A stretch of 64,000 nucleotides of DNA from Arcuatula senhousia. Lineage: Eukaryota; Mollusca; Bivalvia; Mytilida; Mytilidae. Numbering within the stretch: the stretch's first letter is position 1; the number at the start of each line of letters is the position of its first letter. The position numbers and the translations under genes are program-made. Below, piece after piece: positions 1 to 14,328 of the stretch. Below the pieces are notes generated by a model. It saw only the letters and a program-made list of their open reading frames with translations. It did no database searches and was not told where the DNA came from. The stretch spans positions 12,827,001-12,891,000 of the forward strand of contig OZ020309.1 of the NCBI GenBank assembly GCA_963971305.1. Direction: 5' to 3'.

Positions 1-3000
1 ATTCATTTTAGGTGACCTATGGTACATCCAAAAATATAAAGGTCAAGGTCATATCAACAAAAACAAAAAAGGTCATTTTCTAGGACAATGGGTTTTATCT
101 TCAAGTCAATTTTTCAGCCCTTATTTGAAACATTTTTGTGCGGTTTTTTTTTTATATGATGTCCGCCAGGAGTTCTTCTAGTAGATTATACAAAAAAATT
201 CCATGAAATTTTTTTAATTTTCAACGCGTCTTGATTTTTGTGAAAATTGTACCGATTCTTTGTACGCCCTATACGTATGACCTTGAATGACCTTTTATGA
301 TTAAATCATCTCAATATGACCACCAAGACCATTTTAAGTCATTTAAATATCATAATTATCAATATTAAGCAAATTTGAATTTTCCCCCCTCCCCCTTTTT
401 ACCCAAAAAATTCAAATTTAGCATTATTGGTTTTAAATGGTAAAAAATGCTCTAACATACCTATTTTGGTCAAAATAAGTCTGAATCAACCATAAAAAGT
501 ACTGCTTTCCCTATTTATTAAGGTCTTTCCCTTTCCAAAGGGAAGACCTTACTGTATTTCTTATTTACACTTTCAAAATTTTTTTTCCGCGCCCAATATA
601 AAAAAAGTGTCGCGACATATAATTTTGATACTTAGTACCTTTAGTCGGTCATACTTGGAGATGCCCTGACTGACCCTGTGAAACCGATCTATTTTAAGTA
701 ACGGAGTTATCTGCCCCGGACCGGAAAACCTTGTTTGCAGATTAACTCAAAAACTGTAACCGTTATAAAAATTCTGAAGTGTGGATATTGTTACCTCACT
801 CCTGGTTATGATTTGTCACCCCAAAAAAAGTTTTTCGAAAAGTGTCACGGTTACGCAATTTTGAGTCGCGAATTGACAAAAACGTAAAAATTTCTATTTT
901 TAGAACCGTTTGTCGTAGAACCTCAAAACTTTCATCATTCATTTTAGGTGACCTATGGTACATCCAAAAATATAAAGGTCAAGGTCATATCAACAAAAAC
1001 AAAAAAGGTCATTTTCTAGGACAATGGGTTTTATCTTCAAGTCAATTTTTCAGCCCTTATTTGAAACATTTTTGTGCGGTTTTTTTTTTATATGATGTCC
1101 GCCAGGAGTTCTTCTAGTAGATTATACAAAAAAATTCCATGAAATTTTTTTAATTTTCAACGCGTCTTGATTTTTGTGAAAATTGTACCGATTCTTTGTA
1201 CGCCCTATACGTATGACCTTGAATGACCTTTTATGATTAAATCATCTCAATATGACCACCAAGACCATTTTAAGTCATTTAAATATCATAATTATCAATA
1301 TTAAGCAAATTTGAATTTTCCCCCCTCCCCCTTTTTACCCAAAAAATTCAAATTTAGCATTATTGGTTTTAAATGGTAAAAAATGCTCTAACATACCTAT
1401 TTTGGTCAAAATAAGTCTGAATCAACCATAAAAAGTACTGCTTTCCCTATTTATTAAGGTCTTTCCCTTTCCAAAGGGAAGACCTTACTGTATTTCTTAT
1501 TTACACTTTCAAAATTTTTTTTCCGCGCCCAATATAAAAAAAGTGTCGCGACATATAATTTTGATACTTAGTACCTTTAGTCGGTCATACTTGGAGATGC
1601 CCTGACTGACCCTGTGAAACCGATCTATTTTAAGTAACGGAGTTATCTGCCCCGGACCGGAAAACCTTGTTTGCAGATTAACTCAAAAACTGTAACCGTT
1701 ATAAAAATTCTGAAGTGTGGATATTGTTACCTCACTCCTGGTTATGATTTGTCACCCCAAAAAAAGTTTTTCGAAAAGTGTCACGGTTACGCAATTTTGA
1801 GTCGCGAATTGACAAAAACGTAAAAATTTCTATTTTTAGAACCGTTTGTCGTAGAACCTCAAAACTTTCATCATTCATTTTAGGTGACCTATGGTACATC
1901 CAAAAATATAAAGGTCAAGGTCATATCAACAAAAACAAAAAAGGTCATTTTCTAGGACAATGGGTTTTATCTTCAAGTCAATTTTTCAGCCCTTATTTGA
2001 AACATTTTTGTGCGGTTTTTTTTTTATATGATGTCCGCCAGGAGTTCTTCTAGTAGATTATACAAAAAAATTCCATGAAATTTTTTTAATTTTCAACGCG
2101 TCTTGATTTTTGTGAAAATTGTACCGATTCTTTGTACGCCCTATACGTATGACCTTGAATGACCTTTTATGATTAAATCATCTCAATATGACCACCAAGA
2201 CCATTTTAAGTCATTTAAATATCATAATTATCAATATTAAGCAAATTTGAATTTTCCCCCCTCCCCCTTTTTACCCAAAAAATTCAAATTTAGCATTATT
2301 GGTTTTAAATGGTAAAAAATGCTCTAACATACCTATTTTGGTCAAAATAAGTCTGAATCAACCATAAAAAGTACTGCTTTCCCTATTTATTAAGGTCTTT
2401 CCCTTTCCAAAGGGAAGACCTTACTGTATTTCTTATTTACACTTTCAAAATTTTTTTTCCGCGCCCAATATAAAAAAAGTGTCGCGACATATAATTTTGA
2501 TACTTAGTACCTTTAGTCGGTCATACTTGGAGATGCCCTGACTGACCCTGTGAAACCGATCTATTTTAAGTAACGGAGTTATCTGCCCCGGACCGGAAAA
2601 CCTTGTTTGCAGATTAACTCAAAAACTGTAACCGTTATAAAAATTCTGAAGTGTGGATATTGTTACCTCACTCCTGGTTATGATTTGTCACCCCAAAAAA
2701 AGTTTTTCGAAAAGTGTCACGGTTACGCAATTTTGAGTCGCGAATTGACAAAAACGTAAAAATTTCTATTTTTAGAACCGTTTGTCGTAGAACCTCAAAA
2801 CTTTCATCATTCATTTTAGGTGACCTATGGTACATCCAAAAATATAAAGGTCAAGGTCATATCAACAAAAACAAAAAAGGTCATTTTCTAGGACAATGGG
2901 TTTTATCTTCAAGTCAATTTTTCAGCCCTTATTTGAAACATTTTTGTGCGGTTTTTTTTTTATATGATGTCCGCCAGGAGTTCTTCTAGTAGATTATACA

Positions 3001-6000
3001 AAAAAATTCCATGAAATTTTTTTAATTTTCAACGCGTCTTGATTTTTGTGAAAATTGTACCGATTCTTTGTACGCCCTATACGTATGACCTTGAATGACC
3101 TTTTATGATTAAATCATCTCAATATGACCACCAAGACCATTTTAAGTCATTTAAATATCATAATTATCAATATTAAGCAAATTTGAATTTTCCCCCCTCC
3201 CCCTTTTTACCCAAAAAATTCAAATTTAGCATTATTGGTTTTAAATGGTAAAAAATGCTCTAACATACCTATTTTGGTCAAAATAAGTCTGAATCAACCA
3301 TAAAAAGTACTGCTTTCCCTATTTATTAAGGTCTTTCCCTTTCCAAAGGGAAGACCTTACTGTATTTCTTATTTACACTTTCAAAATTTTTTTTCCGCTC
3401 CCAATATAAAAAAAGTGTCGCGACATATAATTTTGATACTTAGTACCTTTAGTCGGTCATACTTGGAGATGCCCTGACTGACCCTGTGAAACCGATCTAT
3501 TTTAAGTAACGGAGTTATCTGCCCCGGACCGGAAAACCTTGTTTGCAGATTAACTCAAAAACTGTAACCGTTATAAAAATTCTGAAGTGTGGATATTGTT
3601 ACCTCACTCCTGGTTATGATTTGTCACCCCAAAAAAAGTTTTTCGAAAAGTGTCACGGTTACGCAATTTTGAGTCGCGAATTGACAAAAACGTAAAAATT
3701 TCTATTTTTAGAACCGTTTGTCGTAGAACCTCAAAACTTTCATCATTCATTTTAGGTGACCTATGGTACATCCAAAAATATAAAGGTCAAGGTCATATCA
3801 ACAAAAACAAAAAAGGTCATTTTCTAGGACAATGGGTTTTATCTTCAAGTCAATTTTTCAGCCCTTATTTGAAACATTTTTGTGCGGTTTTTTTTTTATA
3901 TGATGTCCGCCAGGAGTTCTTCTAGTAGATTATACAAAAAAATTCCATGAAATTTTTTTAATTTTCAACGCGTCTTGATTTTTGTGAAAATTGTACCGAT
4001 TCTTTGTACGCCCTATACGTATGACCTTGAATGACCTTTTATGATTAAATCATCTCAATATGACCACCAAGACCATTTTAAGTCATTTAAATATCATAAT
4101 TATCAATATTAAGCAAATTTGAATTTTCCCCCCTCCCCCTTTTTACCCAAAAAATTCAAATTTAGCATTATTGGTTTTAAATGGTAAAAAATGCTCTAAC
4201 ATACCTATTTTGGTCAAAATAAGTCTGAATCAACCATAAAAAGTACTGCTTTCCCTATTTATTAAGGTCTTTCCCTTTCCAAAGGGAAGACCTTACTGTA
4301 TTTCTTATTTACACTTTCAAAATTTTTTTTCCGCGCCCAATATAAAAAAAGTGTCGCGACATATAATTTTGATACTTAGTACCTTTAGTCGGTCATACTT
4401 GGAGATGCCCTGACTGACCCTGTGAAACCGATCTATTTTAAGTAACGGAGTTATCTGCCCCGGACCGGAAAACCTTGTTTGCAGATTAACTCAAAAACTG
4501 TAACCGTTATAAAAATTCTGAAGTGTGGATATTGTTACCTCACTCCTGGTTATGATTTGTCACCCCAAAAAAAGTTTTTCGAAAAGTGTCACGGTTACGC
4601 AATTTTGAGTTGCGAATTGACAAAAACGTAAAAATTTCTATTTTTAGAACCGTTTGTCGTAGAACCTCAAAACTTTCATCATTCATTTTAGGTGACCTAT
4701 GGTACATCCAAAAATATAAAGGTCAAGGTCATATCAACAAAAACAAAAAAGGTCATTTTCTAGGACAATGGGTTTTATCTTCAAGTCAATTTTTCAGCCC
4801 TTATTTGAAACATTTTTGTGCGGTTTTTTTTTTATATGATGTCCGCCAGGAGTTCTTCTAGTAGATTATACAAAAAAATTCCATGAAATTTTTTTAATTT
4901 TCAACGCGTCTTGATTTTTGTGAAAATTGTACCGATTCTTTGTACGCCCTATACGTATGACCTTGAATGACCTTTTATGATTAAATCATCTCAATATGAC
5001 CACCAAGACCATTTTAAGTCATTTAAATATCATAATTATCAATATTAAGCAAATTTGAATTTTCCCCCCTCCCCCTTTTTACCCAAAAAATTCAAATTTA
5101 GCATTATTGGTTTTAAATGGTAAAAAATGCTCTAACATACCTATTTTGGTCAAAATAAGTCTGAATCAACCATAAAAAGTACTGCTTTCCCTATTTATTA
5201 AGGTCTTTCCCTTTCCAAAGGGAAGACCTTACTGTATTTCTTATTTACACTTTCAAAATTTTTTTTCCGCGCCCAATATAAAAAAAGTGTCGCGACATAT
5301 AATTTTGATACTTAGTACCTTTAGTCGGTCATACTTGGAGATGCCCTGACTGACCCTGTGAAACCGATCTATTTTAAGTAACGGAGTTATCTGCCCCGGA
5401 CCGGAAAACCTTGTTTGCAGATTAACTCAAAAACTGTAACCGTTATAAAAATTCTGAAGTGTGGATATTGTTACCTCACTCCTGGTTATGATTTGTCACC
5501 CCAAAAAAAGTTTTTCGAAAAGTGTCACGGTTACGCAATTTTGAGTCGCGAATTGACAAAAACGTAAAAATTTCTATTTTTAGAACCGTTTGTCGTAGAA
5601 CCTCAAAACTTTCATCATTCATTTTAGGTGACCTATGGTACATCCAAAAATATAAAGGTCAAGGTCATATCAACAAAAACAAAAAAGGTCATTTTCTAGG
5701 ACAATGGGTTTTATCTTCAAGTCAATTTTTCAGCCCTTATTTGAAACATTTTTGTGCGGTTTTTTTTTTATATGATGTCCGCCAGGAGTTCTTCTAGTAG
5801 ATTATACAAAAAAATTCCATGAAATTTTTTTAATTTTCAACGCGTCTTGATTTTTGTGAAAATTGTACCGATTCTTTGTACGCCCTATACGTATGACCTT
5901 GAATGACCTTTTATGATTAAATCATCTCAATATGACCACCAAGACCATTTTAAGTCATTTAAATATCATAATTATCAATATTAAGCAAATTTGAATTTTC

Positions 6001-9000
6001 CCCCCTCCCCCTTTTTACCCAAAAAATTCAAATTTAGCATTATTGGTTTTAAATGGTAAAAAATGCTCTAACATACCTATTTTGGTCAAAATAAGTCTGA
6101 ATCAACCATAAAAAGTACTGCTTTCCCTATTTATTAAGGTCTTTCCCTTTCCAAAGGGAAGACCTTACTGTATTTCTTATTTACACTTTCAAAATTTTTT
6201 TTCCGCGCCCAATATAAAAAAAGTGTCGCGACATATAATTTTGATACTTAGTACCTTTAGTCGGTCATACTTGGAGATGCCCTGACTGACCCTGTGAAAC
6301 CGATCTATTTTAAGTAACGGAGTTATCTGCCCCGGACCGGAAAACCTTGTTTGCAGATTAACTCAAAAACTGTAACCGTTATAAAAATTCTGAAGTGTGG
6401 ATATTGTTACCTCACTCCTGGTTATGATTTGTCACCCCAAAAAAAGTTTTTCGAAAAGTGTCACGGTTACGCAATTTTGAGTTGCGAATTGACAAAAACG
6501 TAAAAATTTCTATTTTTAGAACCGTTTGTCGTAGAACCTCAAAACTTTCATCATTCATTTTAGGTGACCTATGGTACATCCAAAAATATAAAGGTCAAGG
6601 TCATATCAACAAAAACAAAAAAGGTCATTTTCTAGGACAATGGGTTTTATCTTCAAGTCAATTTTTCAGCCCTTATTTGAAACATTTTTGTGCGGTTTTT
6701 TTTTTATATGATGTCCGCCAGGAGTTCTTCTAGTAGATTATACAAAAAAATTCCATGAAATTTTTTTAATTTTCAACGCGTCTTGATTTTTGTGAAAATT
6801 GTACCGATTCTTTGTACGCCCTATACGTATGACCTTGAATGACCTTTTATGATTAAATCATCTCAATATGACCACCAAGACCATTTTAAGTCATTTAAAT
6901 ATCATAATTATCAATATTAAGCAAATTTGAATTTTCCCCCCTCCCCCTTTTTACCCAAAAAATTCAAATTTAGCATTATTGGTTTTAAATGGTAAAAAAT
7001 GCTCTAACATACCTATTTTGGTCAAAATAAGTCTGAATCAACCATAAAAAGTACTGCTTTCCCTATTTATTAAGGTCTTTCCCTTTCCAAAGGGAAGACC
7101 TTACTGTATTTCTTATTTACACTTTCAAAATTTTTTTTCCGCGCCCAATATAAAAAAAGTGTCGCGACATATAATTTTGATACTTAGTACCTTTAGTCGG
7201 TCATACTTGGAGATGCCCTGACTGACCCTGTGAAACCGATCTATTTTAAGTAACGGAGTTATCTGCCCCGGACCGGAAAACCTTGTTTGCAGATTAACTC
7301 AAAAACTGTAACCGTTATAAAAATTCTGAAGTGTGGATATTGTTACCTCACTCCTGGTTATGATTTGTCACCCCAAAAAAAGTTTTTCGAAAAGTGTCAC
7401 GGTTACGCAATTTTGAGTCGCGAATTGACAAAAACGTAAAAATTTCTATTTTTAGAACCGTTTGTCGTAGAACCTCAAAACTTTCATCATTCATTTTAGG
7501 TGACCTATGGTACATCCAAAAATATAAAGGTCAAGGTCATATCAACAAAAACAAAAAAGGTCATTTTCTAGGACAATGGGTTTTATCTTCAAGTCAATTT
7601 TTCAGCCCTTATTTGAAACATTTTTGTGCGGTTTTTTTTTTATATGATGTCCGCCAGGAGTTCTTCTAGTAGATTATACAAAAAAATTCCATGAAATTTT
7701 TTTAATTTTCAACGCGTCTTGATTTTTGTGAAAATTGTACCGATTCTTTGTACGCCCTATACGTATGACCTTGAATGACCTTTTATGATTAAATCATCTC
7801 AATATGACCACCAAGACCATTTTAAGTCATTTAAATATCATAATTATCAATATTAAGCAAATTTGAATTTTCCCCCCTCCCCCTTTTTACCCAAAAAATT
7901 CAAATTTAGCATTATTGGTTTTAAATGGTAAAAAATGCTCTAACATACCTATTTTGGTCAAAATAAGTCTGAATCAACCATAAAAAGTACTGCTTTCCCT
8001 ATTTATTAAGGTCTTTCCCTTTCCAAAGGGAAGACCTTACTGTATTTCTTATTTACACTTTCAAAATTTTTTTTCCGCGCCCAATATAAAAAAAGTGTCG
8101 CGACATATAATTTTGATACTTAGTACCTTTAGTCGGTCATACTTGGAGATGCCCTGACTGACCCTGTGAAACCGATCTATTTTAAGTAACGGAGTTATCT
8201 GCCCCGGACCGGAAAACCTTGTTTGCAGATTAACTCAAAAACTGTAACCGTTATAAAAATTCTGAAGTGTGGATATTGTTACCTCACTCCTGGTTATGAT
8301 TTGTCACCCCAAAAAAAGTTTTTCGAAAAGTGTCACGGTTACGCAATTTTGAGTTGCGAATTGACAAAAACGTAAAAATTTCTATTTTTAGAACCGTTTG
8401 TCGTAGAACCTCAAAACTTTCATCATTCATTTTAGGTGACCTATGGTACATCCAAAAATATAAAGGTCAAGGTCATATCAACAAAAACAAAAAAGGTCAT
8501 TTTCTAGGACAATGGGTTTTATCTTCAAGTCAATTTTTCAGCCCTTATTTGAAACATTTTTGTGCGGTTTTTTTTTTATATGATGTCCGCCAGGAGTTCT
8601 TCTAGTAGATTATACAAAAAAATTCCATGAAATTTTTTTAATTTTCAACGCGTCTTGATTTTTGTGAAAATTGTACCGATTCTTTGTACGCCCTATACGT
8701 ATGACCTTGAATGACCTTTTATGATTAAATCATCTCAATATGACCACCAAGACCATTTTAAGTCATTTAAATATCATAATTATCAATATTAAGCAAATTT
8801 GAATTTTCCCCCCTCCCCCTTTTTACCCAAAAAATTCAAATTTAGCATTATTGGTTTTAAATGGTAAAAAATGCTCTAACATACCTATTTTGGTCAAAAT
8901 AAGTCTGAATCAACCATAAAAAGTACTGCTTTCCCTATTTATTAAGGTCTTTCCCTTTCCAAAGGGAAGACCTTACTGTATTTCTTATTTACACTTTCAA

Positions 9001-11305
9001 AATTTTTTTTCCGCGCCCAATATAAAAAAAGTGTCGCGACATATAATTTTGATACTTAGTACCTTTAGTCGGTCATACTTGGAGATGCCCTGACTGACCC
9101 TGTGAAACCGATCTATTTTAAGTAACGGAGTTATCTGCCCCGGACCGGAAAACCTTGTTTGCAGATTAACTCAAAAACTGTAACCGTTATAAAAATTCTG
9201 AAGTGTGGATATTGTTACCTCACTCCTGGTTATGATTTGTCACCCCAAAAAAAGTTTTTCGAAAAGTGTCACGGTTACGCAATTTTGAGTCGCGAATTGA
9301 CAAAAACGTAAAAATTTCTATTTTTAGAACCGTTTGTCGTAGAACCTCAAAACTTTCATCATTCATTTTAGGTGACCTATGGTACATCCAAAAATATAAA
9401 GGTCAAGGTCATATCAACAAAAACAAAAAAGGTCATTTTCTAGGACAATGGGTTTTATCTTCAAGTCAATTTTTCAGCCCTTATTTGAAACATTTTTGTG
9501 CGGTTTTTTTTTTATATGATGTCCGCCAGGAGTTCTTCTAGTAGATTATACAAAAAAATTCCATGAAATTTTTTTAATTTTCAACGCGTCTTGATTTTTG
9601 TGAAAATTGTACCGATTCTTTGTACGCCCTATACGTATGACCTTGAATGACCTTTTATGATTAAATCATCTCAATATGACCACCAAGACCATTTTAAGTC
9701 ATTTAAATATCATAATTATCAATATTAAGCAAATTTGAATTTTCCCCCCTCCCCCTTTTTACCCAAAAAATTCAAATTTAGCATTATTGGTTTTAAATGG
9801 TAAAAAATGCTCTAACATACCTATTTTGGTCAAAATAAGTCTGAATCAACCATAAAAAGTACTGCTTTCCCTATTTATTAAGGTCTTTCCCTTTCCAAAG
9901 GGAAGACCTTACTGTATTTCTTATTTACACTTTCAAAATTTTTTTTCCGCGCCCAATATAAAAAAAGTGTCGCGACATATAATTTTGATACTTAGTACCT
10001 TTAGTCGGTCATACTTGGAGATGCCCTGACTGACCCTGTGAAACCGATCTATTTTAAGTAACGGAGTTATCTGCCCCGGACCGGAAAACCTTGTTTGCAG
10101 ATTAACTCAAAAACTGTAACCGTTATAAAAATTCTGAAGTGTGGATATTGTTACCTCACTCCTGGTTATGATTTGTCACCCCAAAAAAAGTTTTTCGAAA
10201 AGTGTCACGGTTACGCAATTTTGAGTTGCGAATTGACAAAAACGTAAAAATTTCTATTTTTAGAACCGTTTGTCGTAGAACCTCAAAACTTTCATCATTC
10301 ATTTTAGGTGACCTATGGTACATCCAAAAATATAAAGGTCAAGGTCATATCAACAAAAACAAAAAAGGTCATTTTCTAGGACAATGGGTTTTATCTTCAA
10401 GTCAATTTTTCAGCCCTTATTTGAAACATTTTTGTGCGGTTTTTTTTTTATATGATGTCCGCCAGGAGTTCTTCTAGTAGATTATACAAAAAAATTCCAT
10501 GAAATTTTTTTAATTTTCAACGCGTCTTGATTTTTGTGAAAATTGTACCGATTCTTTGTACGCCCTATACGTATGACCTTGAATGACCTTTTATGATTAA
10601 ATCATCTCAATATGACCACCAAGACCATTTTAAGTCATTTAAATATCATAATTATCAATATTAAGCAAATTTGAATTTTCCCCCCTCCCCCTTTTTACCC
10701 AAAAAATTCAAATTTAGCATTATTGGTTTTAAATGGTAAAAAATGCTCTAACATACCTATTTTGGTCAAAATAAGTCTGAATCAACCATAAAAAGTACTG
10801 CTTTCCCTATTTATTAAGGTCTTTCCCTTTCCAAAGGGAAGACCTTACTGTATTTCTTATTTACACTTTCAAAATTTTTTTTCCGCGCCCAATATAAAAA
10901 AAGTGTCGCGACATATAATTTTGATACTTAGTACCTTTAGTCGGTCATACTTGGAGATGCCCTGACTGACCCTGTGAAACCGATCTATTTTAAGTAACGG
11001 AGTTATCTGCCCCGGACCGGAAAACCTTGTTTGCAGATTAACTCAAAAACTGTAACCGTTATAAAAATTCTGAAGTGTGGATATTGTTACCTCACTCCTG
11101 GTTATGATTTGTCACCCCAAAAAAAGTTTTTCGAAAAGTGTCACGGTTACGCAATTTTGAGTCGCGAATTGACAAAAACGTAAAAATTTCTATTTTTAGA
11201 ACCGTTTGTCGTAGAACCTCAAAACTTTCATCATTCATTTTAGGTGACCTATGGTACATCCAAAAATATAAAGGTCAAGGTCATATCAACAAAAACAAAA
11301 AAAAA
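1..11305. repeat. Satellite array, 936-bp monomer, about 12 copies
   Basis: The sequence repeats head to tail with an exact period of 936 bp: position 1 matches 937, 1873 and so on. Copies are almost identical and no length change was noticed. The array starts before the window and ends at about 11305, where the last copy breaks off after an A-rich stretch. Visible variants are few: a C/T change in the motif GAGTCGCG versus GAGTTGCG, and a G-to-T change at 3399 in one copy only. Every unit contains a 91-codon open frame beginning with GTG; it looks like a by-product of homogenisation and not a gene. Part of the monomer is clearly related to the two 1527-bp units at 12802-15829. Confidence 0.97.
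520..550. repeat. Long hairpin present in each satellite unit (first full copy)
   Basis: Arms AAGGTCTT-t-CCCTTT and AAAGGGAAGACCTT pair over 14 bp with a one-base bulge and a two-base loop. The hairpin recurs every 936 bp. The related 1527-bp units have a different hairpin at the matching place, so a hairpin seems to be a retained structural part. Confidence 0.85.
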
Positions 11306-12801
11306 TCATTTTCTTATTTTTTGCAGGAAATTTTCAGTCTCTTTTTAGCAAGACGTGCGGAAGACAATGCACGCCTTTTAATGCTAAATCAAGTTTTATC
11401 TCTTTTAATTCCCAAAATTTGATACTAAACCATCATTGAATAACAGAAGCAATTAATTGCACTAAATAAAGATTCATAGATACATCTTTAAACAGTATAT
11501 TATATTTTTAATAAGGACTATATTATTGGACAACGAAAACAGAGGACCGATAAACTGCGACCGAAACTGTCCAAAAATATTGATTGTTTTAAAGGTTAAG
11601 ATATATATAACTGCTTCATGCTTATTTTTGTCTGGTCTAAAGTTATATCGAGATTTTACATAGTTTAAATATGACCAACTATGATGGAGTTATGGTACTT
11701 GCCACGGTGGCCAAAAACACTGTTTAATTTAATATTCTTGTTCCAATTCTTATTTAACAACACTTAGACTTAAAAAAAAATGAATGGTTTCGCCATTTCT
11801 GAACAGATTTGGCTGAAATTTGGAGGACTGCTAGAACTACTTCAAACACAAGCACAGCTCACCCTGGGAGCTCGTACCTATCCAAGTTTTTGATTTATGC
11901 CCCCGCGGGCCTTTTTTAAATTAAATGTTGTGTGCAGATAAACTGCTACATCTTTCGATCGGGGTGAAATTTTGAACAGTTGCTTAGGTTGCTGAGTTCT
12001 CGCTTTTTAGCTAAAGATCATGTCTGAATATGTTCCCATTTTGAAGTTACGCCCCTTTGCAGTTTTCACTAAAAATCGCTATTTAAGCCAAAATTAAAGT
12101 TTTCCGATCCAAATCTTTTGGTGCCCGCTCTCCGTAGACATGTGCCTGACTGGCCTCTTTCAAAGAATTGGGCTGGGCTCTCTTTGTTTTTGAAAAAAAA
12201 TGTTCTTTTTTAAAATTTAGAAATATGTCAAAAAAACGTAAATTGACTCCTTTTAGTACTTTTGCCAAATTAACCGGAAGTGCCAAAATGCTGTCAAATA
12301 TGGCCCAAATCCTAGCCAAATATTTGGACCAAAGGTCCCTTTTTAAAAAAAATCCCTTCCGTTTCTGACTTTTTCAAAATTTAAATGTTCTGCATACCCG
12401 TAAAATGCAAAAAATCCTGACTTATTTCTTGTGATTTTCCTATAGAAACGTGTTTCCTGATTTTAAAGTTGAATGAAATCACTGAAATCCACTTTAATTA
12501 CCAAGAATAATCAAAGTTCAACACAATTTTTACTGTTATGAATGTCGGTCAAGTCTCTGACAACAAATGTCATAATTTCCTATAGGCATGCAGGTGCTTC
12601 CAAATTATGAAGTAACTCAGGCGCGACGACCATGTATTCCATAATATAGTAAACTGATGTGAATGAAATAAAATAGATGTGTATCGTTCAAAATTCCCTC
12701 CTCGACTGAGATTTTAAAAAATAGAGTCGTAGTTTTATTTAAATATGACGTAGAGCGCGCGACACCATAGTAACCTATAAATAACAGTGTCGCAATAAAT
12801 T
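11306..12801. other. Gene-free stretch between satellite and related tandem units
   Basis: AT-rich sequence with only short open frames and no recognisable protein, RNA gene or clear repeat ends. The phrasing around 11770-12110 resembles degenerate repeat sequence, but no boundaries could be set. Confidence 0.5.
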
Positions 12802-14328
12802 TATTATTTTTCTTCTTTTCTGCCATCAATATACGAAAAGTGCCACGACATATCTTTTCGATACTTGGTACCATTATTTGGTCATACGTGTACTCGCCTT
12901 GACCGACCCTGTGAAACCGATCTATTTTTAGTAACGGAGTTATCTGTCCGTAACCCAAAAACCTTGTTTGCAGATTAACTCAAAAACTGTAACCGTTATC
13001 AAAAATCTGAAGTGGGGAAAATGTTGCTAGACTCCTGTTCATGATTCGTCACGCAAAAAAAATAATTTCGATCAACTTCCTAGTTACGCGTTTTTGACTC
13101 GAAAAGTGTCGCGACACATCATTTTTTTTTCTCCAAAACGGTTAGTCCTAGAGACTTGGGACCTTCACCAATCATTCTAGCTGACATATGTTACATCCAA
13201 AAATGTCAAGGTCAAAGGTCAAAAGTCAAGGTCAGAGGTCATGGCACACCTTGTTTGCAGTATAGCTCAAAAACCATACAAAATTGAAGCAGACATGTAA
13301 CGGGAAAAATACTCGTCTCATTTAGACCTTTATTTGATATAAAGGGTTGAACACTGTACGACAAACCGTTTTCGAGTTATGGCCCTTAACGCGTTTTGGC
13401 TTATCCGTTTTTGGCTTATAACTTTTAAACCGTCAGAGATAATATAGTAAACATATGGGTTTTTTGTGACCGTCATTATAGGTCCTTCAATTTAAGACCA
13501 AAGTCGAATGGTTACAGGCAGCCATTTTCAAAATGGCTGACACCGTAAACAGTTTTTATGAAATAACATTTAAACCATACAAAATTGAAGCGGACAATAC
13601 ATGGGAAAAATGTTCGCCATGTCGAAATCTACAAAAAATGCTTCAGGTGCGAAAGCGTAAAACTTGTCGTTTTTGAGTTATCGCCCTTGATTCATATTTT
13701 TAAAATGATTTTTTGTTTATATCTTTTTAACCATAAAAGATGGTGAATGAAACATATGGTTTATTTGAAAGAGAATTGATTTACCTACAATTTGAACCCA
13801 AACAGTACATGATTCGGTTGATTGCTTTCAAAATGGCGGCTAAAACAAGTTTCGCGAAGCGAGTTTTTTGCCAATAACTTGAAAACCATAACAGATAGTA
13901 TAGTAAACATGTATACTGAAATGAATCAGTATGCACAGAACTACAATTTTAGTTCAAGGTCAAAGGTCATGGGTCAAGGTCATTCCCTAACAACAAGGTA
14001 ACATTAATGGAAAGTCCATAGCAACCATATGTATTCTTAACCAACATTACCTTCTGAGTTTAGAAGACAGTTTTTATAACCGTGTGACCTTCTGTCCATA
14101 GCAACCGACAAAATGTCCTTAGCAACCATCCTTTTCTGACACTATGCCCCTAGATCTTTATTCTGGAACCTATTTGATAACTATTGGTAACCTCATATCG
14201 AAAACGAAATGACTCATTTGTCTAAAGTTCTTGTATTGGACACCATAATGCTAACATGCTAAAGCGACAGAGAGACAAGAGACAGGGAAAGACCTCTCAT
14301 TTGTTCTCTGAACAAATGGCATTTTAAT
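12802..14328 (+). repeat. 1527-bp repeat unit A, related to the satellite
   Basis: The unit runs from the motif TTATTATTTTTCTTCTTTTC to the same motif in unit B, 1527 bp later. The first roughly 450 bp align with the 936-bp satellite, sharing blocks such as CTGTGAAACCGATCTATTTT and CTTGTTTGCAGATTAACTC. It also contains clusters of GGTCA motifs and ends with a perfect hairpin at 14298-14318 (arms CATTTGTTC/GAACAAATG, loop TCT). No protein is encoded. Confidence 0.88.

Noticed and set aside
842..11422. Twelve copies of a 91-94 codon plus-strand open frame
   Set aside because: They start with GTG, sit at the same place in each satellite unit, resemble no protein I know and are preserved only because the satellite units are nearly identical.
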